DNA of 64,000 nt from Nilaparvata lugens (Eukaryota > Arthropoda > Insecta > Hemiptera > Delphacidae), in NCBI RefSeq assembly GCF_014356525.2, contig NC_052511.1, positions 15,237,942-15,301,941 of the forward strand. Direction: 5' to 3'. Under the pieces are notes generated by a model. That model searched no databases. It was given only the letters and a program-made list of their open reading frames with translations, and had not been told where the DNA came from. Made by a program: the position numbers and the translations under genes. Every line of letters starts with the position of its first letter. Position 1 is the first letter of the stretch. Positions 38,281 to 50,780 of the stretch are shown one piece after another.

Positions 38281-40868
38281 TCTCGTCTTACCCTTGATTG
38301 CTAATCTCGAGAAGGGCACCCCTGCCTCGAATTATAGGGTTGCCGAAGAGCCCTCAGCCCTTTACGGCATTAACAACCACCGATTATTATCAGGCCTAGT
38401 TCGGTTAGTAAGTGAATTTCAAGAGTTTCAACGTGAAACTTGACTGTAAATCGTTGATGAGTTGCGAGTAATGCCAGTTAAGGCGTGAGTAGATTCATTA
38501 GCCCTCTTTTTGTATATCAGTGAACAAAGTGTACATTCTTTACATTATTGATTAACATTCTCGCTTGTTATGAGCAGGTCTTCCCAGTTCTTCAATTAAT
38601 ATGTTGCCAATAAAAATAAATATATTATGAAGCAAAAGCCAGATTATACTTAGTGGTTAAATGTAACGGAAGGTCACACTCACTTGGAATCTTATAAAAA
38701 TGATAACTATCACTATTATACTCAATCTCAAATATCAAAATCATTTATTCTTTGTGAAATATCATATAAGATGAAAAATTAGACTTTGGAATCGAATTAA
38801 GAAGTGTTTATGAATTACAATTTAGGTTTATATTCAACCGATAATTATTATTATTTGATGATAGAATAGAGAAATTATCTGTAACATTCTTCTGTAACTC
38901 ACTTAAAACCCCAGTTTCTAACTCTAACTCAATCACTCTAACACAAGGAAACACCACATTCATAAATGATTATTATTAAACGAAAATCTTCAGTTGAATG
39001 CCGTAAACGTTCATCTTTAGACTTTTATAAATAATTAACGTATTCTTTCGTAGTTGAATTTCTCAGTCCTTATAATTTGATGAAGCTTTTTTCAATCACA
39101 AAATATGAACTTACTTCAATGTCAACGTATATTACGTCTGTAATAACTCATAAAAGTGAATAGTAGACCTATGTTTGCTTCTAGTCTCTAGATTGGAGGT
39201 ATAATTCCTCAATTATTGTATATTGATATTTATAAAATAGGATTATAGTATAACTGATAATATACTGATTTCATACATTTTAATAAGATATGTAATTGAA
39301 TATTAGTCCAGTCAATATAGACTTAAAAAAGGGGGTGTGCTTGCAATTTATATTGTAGTTCTGGTTTTTAATATATCATTTGGATACATGAGAGAAGTCC
39401 AGAACTAATTTCTTCATGCAAAATTTGCTTGTGTCAGATTGTCAGATAAAGGGTGGGCCAAAAACCTCGTATTTTCGGTTCATTTTCCAGTTTTCAGCTA
39501 TTTCTACCAAATCCAGTTATCGGACAAAAAATTTGCTCTCGACTCTTGTTTGGATTATAAAATTCTGAATAAAATGAGATCATTCGGAACTCTCTATCTC
39601 CAATGAGTAGACAATTAGATTATACAAGTGTTACAGTATCAATATCAACATTCTCAACATTATTCTCCCATCAGAAGAGGTTCAGATTCCTGTCACATTA
39701 GCTCACACTTGTGCAATGGTCACGTTCTATCTCGCTCTTCGTAATTATTTAGCGGACAATTCCATTCCTACTTCTGTAGAGAGAACCGTAACAAGTTGTC
39801 GCCAGGTATAAACAGAGAGCGGGCACAATTCTCTGGAGGGCTCTGTAATTACAAAGGACAATTTATAGCTGGAGAAGGCACCAGTCAGGGACGGAGGTGT
39901 TAATATCATTACTATCTGCTTTGATAAATCTTTCGAGTACAATCACAGGCAGCTACCCTAAACACGCCAACTTTACAACTACGGCTTACAACTTACAACA
40001 CTGCTCCCAACCTACTAACACGATTTCACTCGATCGATCAACAGCTAACTTTCAAAGACGTGTAACCTATTGATTGCGACTAGCGTCTTCTTTAACTAAG
40101 TCGTCGATTCTTGTTTGTTCCAAGTTTATTGTCGTCATTTGTAATTATCGATCGCTGCAATCAGGAAGTTCGAAGGGGTAGCCAAATAGTAAACTTATTA
40201 GTAGGGTTGTCATTGAAAAAAATTAAAGATTTGAAAAGAAAAGCGTGTACTTCTTTCTCACTCATCTAGTGTATCATATCTTGCTATTAATTTTACACCC
40301 TGAAAAAAAGAGAAATTTTGTTCTCCAAAAGCGTAGAATAAGATAAAATTATAGAATTTGGGAATCAAACATCCGTGCAAAAGCAGTTTTAAAGACCTTG
40401 AACTACTCATAAAGTAGTAGTTTAAAGTACGTAAACTAACACATAAACGACCTTGAACTTCACCATGCATTCATATCTATCGACTTCTCAATAGAATTTA
40501 TCAATTTATGAAAGATCTTATGTGCACCATTATTACACGTTGTGATAGAAACCCTTCCAATTATAAAATTGTGTAAAATTTTCCAATAGAAATCCGAGTT
40601 ATTGTTTGCACTTTCTGAAAAACTACCCAAACCAGTTCAACTCGCCATGTAAATTCAAAAAAGACATGGACGTTTTACTATAGTAGGCAGAAATTATTAT
40701 AGAGTTGATGAGTTTTTCAAATTGCGAAACAATACCATTCCTTCGACTTTGGTACAAAATGAAATTATGTGATACAAAATAATGTATGTGATGTATGTTG
40801 TAAGCTTTCAGTTATCGTACTTTTGTTTTTAAATATTATTCACCAGGTCAGTTGTAGAGAGTCTTAGT
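38281..40868. other. Non-coding DNA, no gene seen
   Basis: 38300-38560 and 39660-40160 are less AT-rich than the rest. No domains, TIRs or arrays were found. Confidence 0.4.
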
Positions 40869-41011
40869 GCCTGTTGCACAGAAGCCGGTTAAATTTCAGC
40901 CATGATCATTTCCACGAGAACCAATCAGAGTCTTTTGAATTTCGCCCTCTCTGATTGGTTCTCGTAAAGTTAATCACGGTTAAAACTTAATTGGCTTTTG
41001 TGCAACCAGGC
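40869..41011. mobile_element. MITE with long inverted ends
   Basis: The left end GCCTGTTGCACAGAAGCCGG faces the right end GGCTTTTGTGCAACCAGGC. Pairing continues inward through ACGAGAACCAATCAGAG and CTCTGATTGGTTCTCGT to a small centre (143 bp total). It is entirely non-coding and typical of hairpin-type MITEs. Confidence 0.85.
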
Positions 41012-42066
41012 CTCAGCGTGCTAATTGGATTTGTATAACGATTGATTCTGGAACATGCCATTAGATAAATTCCATCAATTTCAGAAGAAATCTGCAGTTA
41101 AATCGTGGTCTTATTGAATCATCACTACAGCAAAACAAGAATTTAGCTGCTAGTACAAGTTCATCATATTTTTGAGGTATCAGAGTCTTCTTCATATCAG
41201 AGCCGGGAGACGTTACGTCGAATAAATGGAGCGTCGGTGAAAAGAGATGAGTGATGATATGGAGCGAAAGAAGTAACAAGTTCTCATTCGTCAATGCGAC
41301 AGAAAGGGAAACCATGTGATTTATGTCACTAGACGTGAAAGAGGGAAAGAGTGTGATAGTGTGGTTGTGGAGTTGAGAGAAAGTTCCTCGAGGATATTTT
41401 TCCACCTGTATCATCCAGCAGCCACATAGTAAATCAATAACCAGCAAATCACAGCAGCAGACAACTGCAAGAAGATAGCCTTCGATTATGTCTGTGATAA
41501 AAGTGGCTTCAAGAGTAAATCGATTTCTAATGTTAGCCTAACTACATCTCCACTCCTTCAGGACTCTCTAATTCACGTTTCAACTGATTTTAGTCACGAA
41601 ATGCGCTGCTTCTAAGGACAGCGGCAAGGAAAAAGGTCAGATTCATTCGATTACCTCACCCGTAAAGAACTTTAAAGGCAAAGGTTCATCCGGGCAGAAC
41701 GCTAACTGAGATAGTATAGAGCGCTTCTGTGCATTAAGAGAGTAGAAATTGAGTTTCATCCGATATTAATCAATACTGACCCTGAATTATGGAATGAACT
41801 TGAATTTTCTCTCAAATTCCCCAACCCTTTCATAGATATCGTTGAAAATACTGATATAGTTTGATAATGTTTTTTATCCAACCAGTTGGTTTTCTGAATA
41901 GTTGTGGAAATGATATTGTGGAAGTTATCAATACTAAATAAGAAACTAGATAATCTTCAATTATTAAATGTAAAATAAATGAATAATTTTATTTCCATCA
42001 TAGATTTCACTTGACAATCATTTAAAGTTTTGGAAATTATATGACCACTTGACAAGTTCAGATTAA
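41012..42066. other. Non-coding DNA with an unassigned - strand frame
   Basis: A 128-codon - frame at 41061-41447 contains mixed hydrophobic text but no domain, and no splice or promoter evidence supports it. Confidence 0.35.
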
Positions 42067-42193
42067 TGGAATATCGAGATATCGGTTTCGGTTGATGACC
42101 ATTATCAATCTCTGGTAAACTCTTATTATTGGTAATGATTTACTAGAAATTAATAATGGTGAATGAACCAAAACCGGTATCTCGATTTTCAAT
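42067..42193. repeat. Imperfect hairpin element, ~127 bp
   Basis: TATCGAGATATCGGTTTCGG with CATTATCAATCTCTGGTAAA on the left pairs with TTTACTAGAAATTAATAATG and CCAAAACCGGTATCTCGAT on the right. Confidence 0.75.
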
Positions 42194-42206
42194 AAATCTA
42201 TGGATG

Positions 42207-42266
42207 GATAATACCATAGAAAAACAATAGCGTATCTTATGCTGTTGTTTCTCTATGATAATACCT
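42207..42266. repeat. Short hairpin, ~21-bp arms
   Basis: CCATAGAAAAACAATAGCG faces GCTGTTGTTTCTCTATGATA with a three-base centre. It lies directly after the previous hairpin. Confidence 0.75.
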
Positions 42267-42944
42267 AGTATTTTCATTTAGAAACCAATTAATAGTTACA
42301 TGTATTAATTAATAGTTAACAGTCACATGGAAATTCGGTGAGCGCTACTATTCAAAAAATATTTGTCAGCCCGGGAAGGACTTTTGAATAATGTCGATGC
42401 TACGAAAAATAGAAGTTAGTTACAAATTTGTAATTCTTGCTTATTGCCACCATTTCCTATTTTCAAGGCACAATAATCATAACCCTAGTCGTTAAAATGC
42501 GCAGCCATTAAGCTAGATAATTTGCAATTTTGCATTCTATAGGCATGAGTTGTAACATCACCAGTGGTGCACACTATCTGATAAGTTCTCAGGCCGGAAT
42601 AGATGCAAGAGTAGGGTAAGGTCGAATTTTATGATTTAATCAATAGTAGCTGACTACACCGGCGTCGTGTACGGTACTCATGTTCCTGTAAATAGACCAA
42701 CTTACCCCAGTAATCAGCATCATCACAGTCATAACTCTCTCACCTTCCGACAATGCATCACGTGAACGAACATCCTTATTACAAATTTTCAACAATTACA
42801 GAAAGTAGTGAAATGTTTTTGTACGCTAACAATAAGGTTTTTTATTCACCTACCAATTCGAGCATAATTCATTTAAATGATTGCCAAAGAATCTACTCCT
42901 TCTGACAAGGAACTTGTCAGACAATTAATGTGAACGATTAGTTC

Positions 42945-43322
42945 ACGATTAGACTACAGTATAACTGCAATCATCCGAGTTGATGGAGACAACGATTAGG
43001 CTAAAGTATAACTTAAACCATCCGAGTTGACAGAGACTACGATTAGGCTGAAGTATAACTCCAATCATCTGTGTTAATAGAAACCACGATTAGGCTACAG
43101 TGGAGAGAACATGTTGAGAGAATGAAAAACGAAAGAATCCCCAAAGCTGTCGTTGCTTACAAGCCAGAAGGGAGGAGAAGTATTAGAAGACTAAGAAAAA
43201 GGTGGGAAAATGTTTGAAGGCGGAACAGGTTTTAATGCCTACCCCTGTAAGGAGACGACGACGACGATGACGACGACGATTAGGCTGGAGTATAACTCCA
43301 ATCATCCGAGTTTATAGTGACT
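42945..43322. repeat. 47-bp minisatellite (four units) interrupted by a retroelement
   Basis: Units begin ACGATTAG at 42945, 42992, 43039 and 43086, an exact 47-bp period, each with AGTATAACT-CAATCATCCGAGTT. The fourth unit breaks off after ~15 bases. ACGATTAGGCTGGAGTATAA reappears at 43276 and completes it (to 43322). Confidence 0.9.
43101..43275 (+). pseudogene. Very short RTE-like non-LTR retrotransposon 3' fragment with (GAC)n tail
   Basis: The + frame from 43098 reads WREHVERMKNERIPKAVVAY then KPEGRRSIRRLRKRWENV-stop (TGA 43215-43217). This is the well-known C-terminal motif of RTE-type proteins (GHVERM-D-RIPK, GRRS-GRP-KRW). After the stop the sequence continues to a (GAC)n run at 43252-43278, acting as the 3' tail. 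ACGATTAGGCT on both sides looks like an 11-16 bp target-site duplication. It is extremely 5'-truncated (~175 bp). Confidence 0.85.
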
Positions 43323-44390
43323 AACCCAATGGTTGGATAGGTTTTTATAATAATTGAAGTTTTACATAATATAGAGAATTTAGAGAAAAACTCAATACGA
43401 TAGTATTATATACTTTGATGATAACTGGTTAAATACTTCAATGTATAAGTTGAACTTTCCAGAAGGAGTAAACATATCTTATATTTGTTTAAATGAGCGG
43501 AGATTTCACCTACTTTCTCCCAAAAGTGATTCGAACAAAGATCATGTTGTGTTCTGCTGTACAAGCTATGATGCACAGCTTTAAGCTATGCACAACATAC
43601 TACACCATTAAAATATATTGCATCTACATGTACTTCATTTCTGAAACGATCACTCCATCAACATTGAAGCCATACATACTACTACCATGAGTAATCATTC
43701 AACTACTTGTAGATTCCAACAACTCACCTTCTATCTAGCGTTGGAAATGATTACCAGGAAAATCCGAAAAGACAAGGAAAATAATTATTCAAATCCTGTT
43801 TCCCGTTTGAGTTGGCACCAATTTTGGAATGCCGTTTGGCATGATGAAAAAATCTCCTTTTGACATGATTGTGCCAGTCAGGCTGTGCTCGTTTACTGGC
43901 AGTGTGAGTGAGACGGGGGACGAGGCAAACAAAACGTCCAAAGGTATTTCTTTTGTAATATTTCAATTAAGAAGAGAAAAGCGGCTAGAAGAGAAAGGCG
44001 CGTGGTTTGGGTTGTGGTTAGCTAAGCGGGAAGTAGTGTGGTGGGGGGGAAGGAAGGAAACCTTTGGAAAGGACAGAAGAGGTTTGTAGAGGTTTATCTA
44101 GAGCCGAGGGCATATTGTACACACTCTTTCGAGTTTTTCCTCTTATTTTGTCCGCTTTCCGTCGCACTTTTTTCCACTCTTTCACTCTGGAGGAGCGTTG
44201 CATTAGGGCAACACCGTGACCTCATCACATGCCACAAAGGATGTGAGGACTTATTTTTAAATTATTCATAGGGGGAACTAGCAGAGCTGGGGTTGGGTGG
44301 GGATGTTCGTCCCTGTTTACAAAGCGGTAAACAATGATAAGAAGGGAAATAGAGATGGAAACTTGTGTTGAAGAGCACTGGGTGCATCTG
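43323..44390. other. Non-coding DNA, partly purine-rich
   Basis: 43960-44090 is G/A-rich (GGGGGGAAGGAAGGAAACC). Short frames on both strands are not supported. Confidence 0.4.
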
Positions 44391-44465
44391 GAGGAAAAGG
44401 AGAAGTAGGAGAACTCGATGTAAGGGGTGGTGGAGTAGCAGGAGGAGGAGGAGGAGGAGGTGGCG
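44391..44465. repeat. Purine-rich tract with (GGA)n
   Basis: GGAGGAGGAGGAGGAGG near 44440-44460. It is a few dozen bases before the long pyrimidine tract, so the strand asymmetry flips here. Confidence 0.8.
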
Positions 44466-44509
44466 TGGAGTAGTACACGATAAACAGCGGTGTCCAACGA
44501 GACGACAAG

Positions 44510-45175
44510 TTGAGTAAACCACTTCCCAATCTTCTTCCTCACTTTCTTCTGCCCAATTTTCCCTTCCAATCTACATCTTCTAGCTCTCTATCTCATTCTG
44601 TTGTATCACGTCTGCTAAACTCTTACTTCCTCCAAGACTTGTCCTTTTATCTCTCTCATTTTCATACAGTAGTAATTCCGTCATTTTATCGTTCGTTTTT
44701 GTACCACTTTCTCCCTATTCCACTTCTCCTCATATTATTCCTTTCTTCCTCTCTTGCTCGTTCTATTTCTCCATGCAGTTTCATCCCCTGTCATTGTTTT
44801 ATCATCTTCTTGCTCTATCATGTTCTTTCTCTGTACTGTCTCATCTCCTGTCTCTTTTGTAATGTTCTCACCTTTTTTACTTCATTTCCTTCTTTTTTGT
44901 TCCATCGTTTCAGTTCTTTCTCTTGATTTCATCTATTCCTCTCCATATTTCTTCGTTTCCTTTATCCGACTGCTCCTGCATGATCGTTTTGTTCAATTTC
45001 TCTTCTACTGGCTATTCATCAGATATTAAAATTCTTCATAATTTTCTCTTCACGTTTTCATCTTTATCTTGCTATCTTCCTCTGTCTTCTTCCCTTCCTT
45101 TATGTCTTCTTCCTCATCATCTACAAATCTTTTTTTCATCATCTTCCAATATTTTTTTTCTCCTCCTGCTCACGT
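44510..45175. repeat. ~650-bp pyrimidine-rich tract
   Basis: The + strand is dominated by C and T (TTCCTTC/TCTTCCTC-like text) from 44510 to 45175. Overlapping frames of 90-160 codons in two registers arise because stop codons need purines. None has a domain or signature beyond hydrophobic and Ser-rich runs, so no gene is called. Confidence 0.85.
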
Positions 45176-47485
45176 TCCCCATTTTAAAATGGGGTAGCAT
45201 TGTTGCCTCTTTCTCTCTTTTTATCGTGTGCACCCATACTCCAACCTTGCTGAACTGGCCACTCGAGCACTTCCTTCTTCGTTTGTTTGCTGTCCGAGTC
45301 GCTGCTTCCTATAACACTCTCTTCTTTTCAAGTCCTCATAAATTTCTCCAAACATTCATCAGGCTCACTTCAGTATACAATTGGAACAATATTCCTCATT
45401 ACAAGTAGAAATAATTAAACTTGAATTGAACTTGTGTTCTATTTTGTTTTTCAAAATAAAGCACACTATCAACGAATCTATTCAACGAGATCTACTTGAA
45501 TTATTCAATTTTTTCAAAATGTATTCATTTTCGTAGAACCTGAAATTCTGTATGACTCATAAAATGTACACATTCCAATGTAGTGAGCCTCATTCTATCC
45601 AGCTTGAAATATTGCTTATATATGATCCATATGCCAGTTTCCATTACCAGCAATTTGAATCAAGATCTCAATTTGTATGATTTTGATATTCAGGCAGGAA
45701 CCTCTGGATTCCATTCTTCAAAAATAATTATTGAAAATTGAAAATTTCCAGTCTTTGAAGTTGGAAACGCAAATTACAAGTGTGGAATACAGTAATGCAT
45801 TAATCATTTTGCTCGCTATGCCGGCAATGCATCAAAGTCAGAAAGCAATTAAATAATAATTCATCATGATTGCTCGCCAGATTTGATGAAATTGATTGGC
45901 GTTTTGTCAAAAACATTCACCGCCAAGTACCCAACTCCTGCTGTTATTTGCTTGCCATCGTATTCATTAGGAACGTACGCACATGTTATGGCGCAAAACA
46001 TAACACAGTAATTAAGCATTTGGGGAACGCAGATACATTATGAAGCCTTCCAAAATGTACTTATGGATTCGTTGCATGAAATTAATTATCTTTTCAGCTC
46101 AATCGCAATCAATCACTGACGAAGTGAAACGTTAATTTTCATGAAAATAATTCTAAAAAATAAAATAATTTCGACGATATCAGTAGTGGAATGTAAAATA
46201 AATAGTATTGTCGATGATGGAAATCAAGAAGGTTATTCTGTGTAATTATTGGAACTGTGTGTAATGGGTTATTGCTGAATATTCATTTTCCAACATTAAA
46301 GAGCTCTGCATCACGATATAGAAGGAAAACAGAATTCTATAAATATGAATTTAATATTTTATATTCTGTGTTACCATTCTAGAACCAGAAATATTAACGT
46401 TATTTTCTTATAAAAGTGAATATTATCACGTATATTCAATATTCATGAAAAATTATGTACAATTCGCTAAACAGAATATTCATTTATTACAATTTCATTA
46501 CGAATACAATTAGCTAGATCAGCTTTTGCTTAAATTTCAGTAAACTACAATCTCAAATCCAAAAAACAGAAAACTTATCAAAATACACTTGCGACTATAG
46601 TAATCGAGTGAATTGCCATGGAATTTTCACTTATTTGTCAAATAATTTCTTGGAAATTATTTTCTGTTGATACATCTCTATCAATCTCTGGTAAATCGAG
46701 CAGCAGGATATACAGAATAGATGGAACCATATGATTGTCCCTTGTTTGACCTATCAATGTTAAGCTCTGTCATTGGCCGAGATGAGACACACCTACAGTA
46801 GGCGGGGAGCGTTCAAATTACAGACACAAATACTGAAATTCGCAGTAGCTATGAATATAGTTCAATTAGATCAAGTCTCTAGTAATTTGTAACATCTTTC
46901 CCCAATCAATCATATCAATACTTGAATGAGGAACAATAATGATACTATAATTTATATTCGAATAGTTTCAAAAATTCACCCTTGACCTTAGAACGTACGA
47001 ATTCTTCTTCCACGCTTGGTTCCAAAGAGTTTTACCAAGGGAGAACGCACGATAAGCAGTTCTATAGATCCCAAGGGCGATTTTCTACAAAATATCTTCG
47101 AGTTTCCATTTGGTGTGGGCCGAATGGTTCAATACTCTGGTTATTCTTATCCATGCTTTTTTCCTAGCCGTACTCTTTCATTTTCCTGATATAATATTTC
47201 CATTTTTCCTTCGATTTTCTGTGTCTGCTCTACCACCCTTATTTTAAAGGTCGTGTATGGTCATAAAGATCCAAAGAGGTATGACATTTTTGGTAATAAG
47301 ACTCAACTTTCATCACTCAACGTATAAACAATATAAATGAGAATTGGGAGTGCAATCGATTATGAAGTTTTTACGTTCTTCTGCTCTTCCAATAATATTT
47401 TAATGATTGATGATTTGGTACTTATGAATGAACAATTATTACTCCTCTGATACTTGGCACATTCAAGTTTGAGGAAAAATGCAAT
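45176..47485. other. Non-coding DNA with a candidate regulatory block (45790-46140)
   Basis: 45790-46140 has balanced composition and many homeodomain-type cores (TAATCA, AATTAAATAATAATTC, GTAATTAAGC, AATTAATTATC). It lacks repeats and long frames, as expected of a conserved enhancer. The remainder is AT-rich. Confidence 0.35.
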
Positions 47486-48352
47486 GAATAGAATAGAATA
47501 GAAATTTATTAGCCCAAAAAACAGGATGTCACAATTAGACATATAGGCCAGTCAATATAACAGTAACAAAACAACACTCAGTCAATACAAATAACGTCAA
47601 TAAAAACAATACAAAGTTACATTTACAATAAAAACATTTGTACGGTATATTAATGCTATTCATATAACAGTAAAAATTCTAAATATTGAAATCTTCTACA
47701 TTCATTCTCATGCCGATAAACTCTTTATCTGATTAAAAGGGTTTTTTCAAGAGAAATGTTTCTAAAATATGTTTGAACCTCCTGTGATTGCGTTGCCTCA
47801 CCTCAATAGGAAGCCTATTCATCAATTTAATTGCAACATTCGAGGGACTTTGATCAGTTTTATGCAGTCTGCTTCTTGTTACATTGAGCGTCTGATTGGA
47901 TCTTGTATTATAGAAATGAATTACATTTCTCAACTCCATTTTCTCCGGATTCGCTTTCAGAAATAGTAAGCATTGCATTATACATAATGAAAAAGAAGTT
48001 AGAATGCGAAGACCTTTGTAAATATCTCTACAATGTTCGTGATTCCGCGCCCTGGCGATGACTCTGACAGCACTTTTCTGCATTATGAAAATGTCTTGTG
48101 CTTGTGAACAACAGCCCCGGACTATCAGGTCATATGAAATAAGTGGTTGAAAAATACCAAATAAGCCTGACGTAGTCCATGTTGGTCCAGCTCCCCACAT
48201 AATCGTTTAAGGGCAAACACACTGCTGCTCAACCTACTTTTCAGAACAGCAATGTGTTGTGCCCAACTTAGAGTAGGGTCAATAATTATTATTACTAGGA
48301 ATTTCTGCTCCGTACCAGTATCAATGGCACGTGTATTCAGGGTATTAATGTT
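47486..48352 (-). pseudogene. 5'-truncated non-LTR retrotransposon (ORF2 C-terminus and 3'UTR)
   Basis: Read on the - strand: TLNTRAIDTGTEQKFLVIII, DPTLSWAQHIAVLKSRLSS, SVFALKRLCGEL, then after a frameshift near 48160 GIFQPLISYDLIVRGCCSQA, QKSAVRVIARARNHEHCRDI, YNTRSNQTLNVTR, ending PLLKKPF-type text at 47733. The order matches the region following the reverse-transcriptase core in CR1/L2/Jockey-type elements, including the familiar YNTR motif. The 155-codon frame at 47733-48200 is the best-preserved part. The 3' end is AATAAATTTCTATTCTATTC (47486-47510), a (TTCTA)n tail. At least one frameshift and a 5' in-frame stop make it non-functional. Confidence 0.85.
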
Positions 48353-48973
48353 AATAATCCTCTATTGATGATCCTTCAATCCTTGTCTGTTCCAGGAAGA
48401 TAAAAAAGACTCAAGAGCGTCTCTGTCGGTTCGTCTACCAGCGCCTATTCACCCAACAATGTAGAGAGATCTACAACTACAACTATTCACAACTAAGCGG
48501 ATCACTATGGCAACCAGTGGACGAGGGGTAAGTTCACAAAATGGCCGACTCCATCATGATATCTCGCTGAATATGCAGGAAATCTTGCATTAATACAACA
48601 AGCATTGCAGCGCATAGAAATGCAATATCAGCTCTCTGAGATTAGTCTGTACGAATCAGTGCACTTGTAAAGTTGTTATCACACTTATATGAGTTTTCAA
48701 ATAGGAGTGAGCTTATCAGTGGACTGCGAAAACTAAGGGAAAAACTCTTCAACTCTGAACTACTACAGGATCATGGAAGCTCGTGATTCTCGATTTATTA
48801 TTAACTGGATTAACTGTAGTCCATTCAGCGGTGTATTTCTGGAGTGGCGCATGTTATGCTGCGATAACTGCTGCAGCTGCATATCATTGTTAGATTTGTT
48901 CTCCATCAGGCTGCAAGTGAACTAGCTCTGTTGTTCCGAGATTATTCTGGTGGACTAAATAATGTGACTATGG
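48353..48973. other. Non-coding DNA
   Basis: No gene or repeat is recognised. A palindromic CTGCTGCAGCTGCA patch lies near 48870. Confidence 0.35.
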
Positions 48974-49062
48974 TGTGATTCATTGCAAACTGTCAGATTT
49001 GTTTGAATAGAATGCGTTCATGTTACTTATAAAGAATGCTGACAGTTTTGAGTGAGCCTCAC
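48974..49062. repeat. Family C hairpin (copy 7)
   Basis: GTGATTCATTGCAAACTGTC pairs with GAATGCTGACAGTTTTGAGT; the loop is TTTGTTTGAATAGAATGCGT. Confidence 0.8.
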
Positions 49063-50666
49063 TCTGGCATAGAGTGGAACTAGATAACTTTGATGCACAA
49101 TAGGCTCGAAATGTCAAAGCGATATGCACCCTCGCCTTACTGAGGGACTTTTCAATCCTATTGAATTGTAATATTTTGAATTGTAGTTTTACCTTTTAAA
49201 TTGTGTTATTTCCTCGTGGATTCCATTAATGAAATTCTCACAAATGAGAAAGTTTCATGAGGTAGATCCCTAGATTGAAACAATCATTGTATAAGTTTTC
49301 CCTGGTAGATCGAATAGGTAGAATTTTCAACTCAATCCATTATGATCCACGAAGGTTTTGTTTCCTCATGTTTAAAAGAATACAAAATCTTCATGTTTTA
49401 AATGCAATTGAGATTCTCTCAAATTGATTACGGTACTGCAACCATTATACATTTCAAGATTCTTTGGTGAATTTTATGCCTCATCACCTGTTCATCTTAA
49501 TGTGCACTAATTGATTACTTCTACTTTAGTGATGATTGATAAAACTAAAAACTATTGTAAAAGCGCATCCGGTATTGAAGTTTCCGAAATTCCTCTAACA
49601 TTTCGTTGACACCCTTGAGTTTCGCCTATGAATTTTTGGTCTACATTGATTTCCCATAGGAAGTTAATAGTAATTGATATCACATTCGAAAATAGTATTA
49701 TTAAAAACTCACTACATCTATAATATATTTATTTATTTATTAAATAAATATAATAAAAAATAAATGGCTTATACAAGTACGGGATAGGAAATTCACAAAT
49801 TACGCATGATTAACTTGAAATTCTGCATATAGATTCTTAACTTACCGAGGATGGTTATAGGCCTATTTTTAAGTCTTCAAGATCTCAGTACGTCGTATTT
49901 TCAGTTTGTCAAGTTCTCAATAAGAACCTTGCGGAGCTCGGGTTACCTGCTAATTTTCAATAACAAAATAGAATTAGTGAATGTTGATAATCAATCTTCC
50001 GTATTCGTTTCATATTACCTGATGTAATAACACTAGTATGATTATGAAAAAAGTTATTGATACAACCTTTTTACTGCCGTATGCATGTTATACACTACAA
50101 TTTCACATTCCATTTTTTTCGAAATTTTACTTACTATATTAGTAGAGTTGAAATCCCTTACAAAATTTCAATTGCCATACAGAAAATATCATGTCTCATG
50201 GAGTACCTATTCAATATCTGTTGTTATTATTGGAATTAGTTCAAATGTATAGTGGAAAACTAAAACACCAGGATTTGACACTCATATTATTCAAAAATTA
50301 ATCTGTCCTGTGGAAGCACGTGTACAGAATTTGGAATCGTTCCTAGAATGCAAATAGCACTTGAGGGAGTAAAGAGTGTGTAGGATTATCCTAGCTCAAG
50401 AATGAATTATTCAAAACAAATATTGAAAGTAATGTTTTTATCTCCTCTTTTATTCTTATACACGATGATCATCGTAGCAAACTACTTCGAAAAATGAATC
50501 GCATTTCATAGAAAGGAGCAAATATTTATTCAATATATGAAGCACGTGGAATGAATGCTTGCTGCTCTATTTGCATTTATTTTCTCCTCCATTGCGAGTG
50601 TATAAGATATTCTATGCAGCATACAATGTAAGAAGCTCTAGTATGCAACACTATATACATACTTAG
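49063..50666. other. AT-rich non-coding DNA
   Basis: An AT palindrome (ATATTTATTTATT/AAATAAATAT) lies at 49728-49752. No gene is seen. Confidence 0.4.
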
Positions 50667-50780
50667 TTCTCTATCTATTGCTCTAGTGTAGGCTATTTCT
50701 AACCATAATATAGCTCTATTGTATGATTCTCTATCTATTGCTCTAGTGTATTTCTAACCATGTATAGCTCTATTGAATGA
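50667..50780. repeat. ~57-bp tandem duplication
   Basis: TTCTCTATCTATTGCTCTAG and TATAGCTCTATTG occur twice with a 60-bp offset. The copies differ by small indels (GGCTATTTC versus TTTC). Confidence 0.85.

Noticed and set aside
37984..38304. 106-codon frame with a long poly-Phe run (and a poly-Arg frame opposite)
   Set aside because: Explained entirely by the (TTC)n array.
41061..41447. 128-codon - frame
   Set aside because: No domain recognised, and no splice, promoter or repeat-family support. Kept only as a note in the region entry.
44510..45408. Three overlapping frames of 91-161 codons
   Set aside because: They lie mostly in pyrimidine-rich DNA, where stop codons are rare by composition. 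Different registers overlap and none shows a domain.
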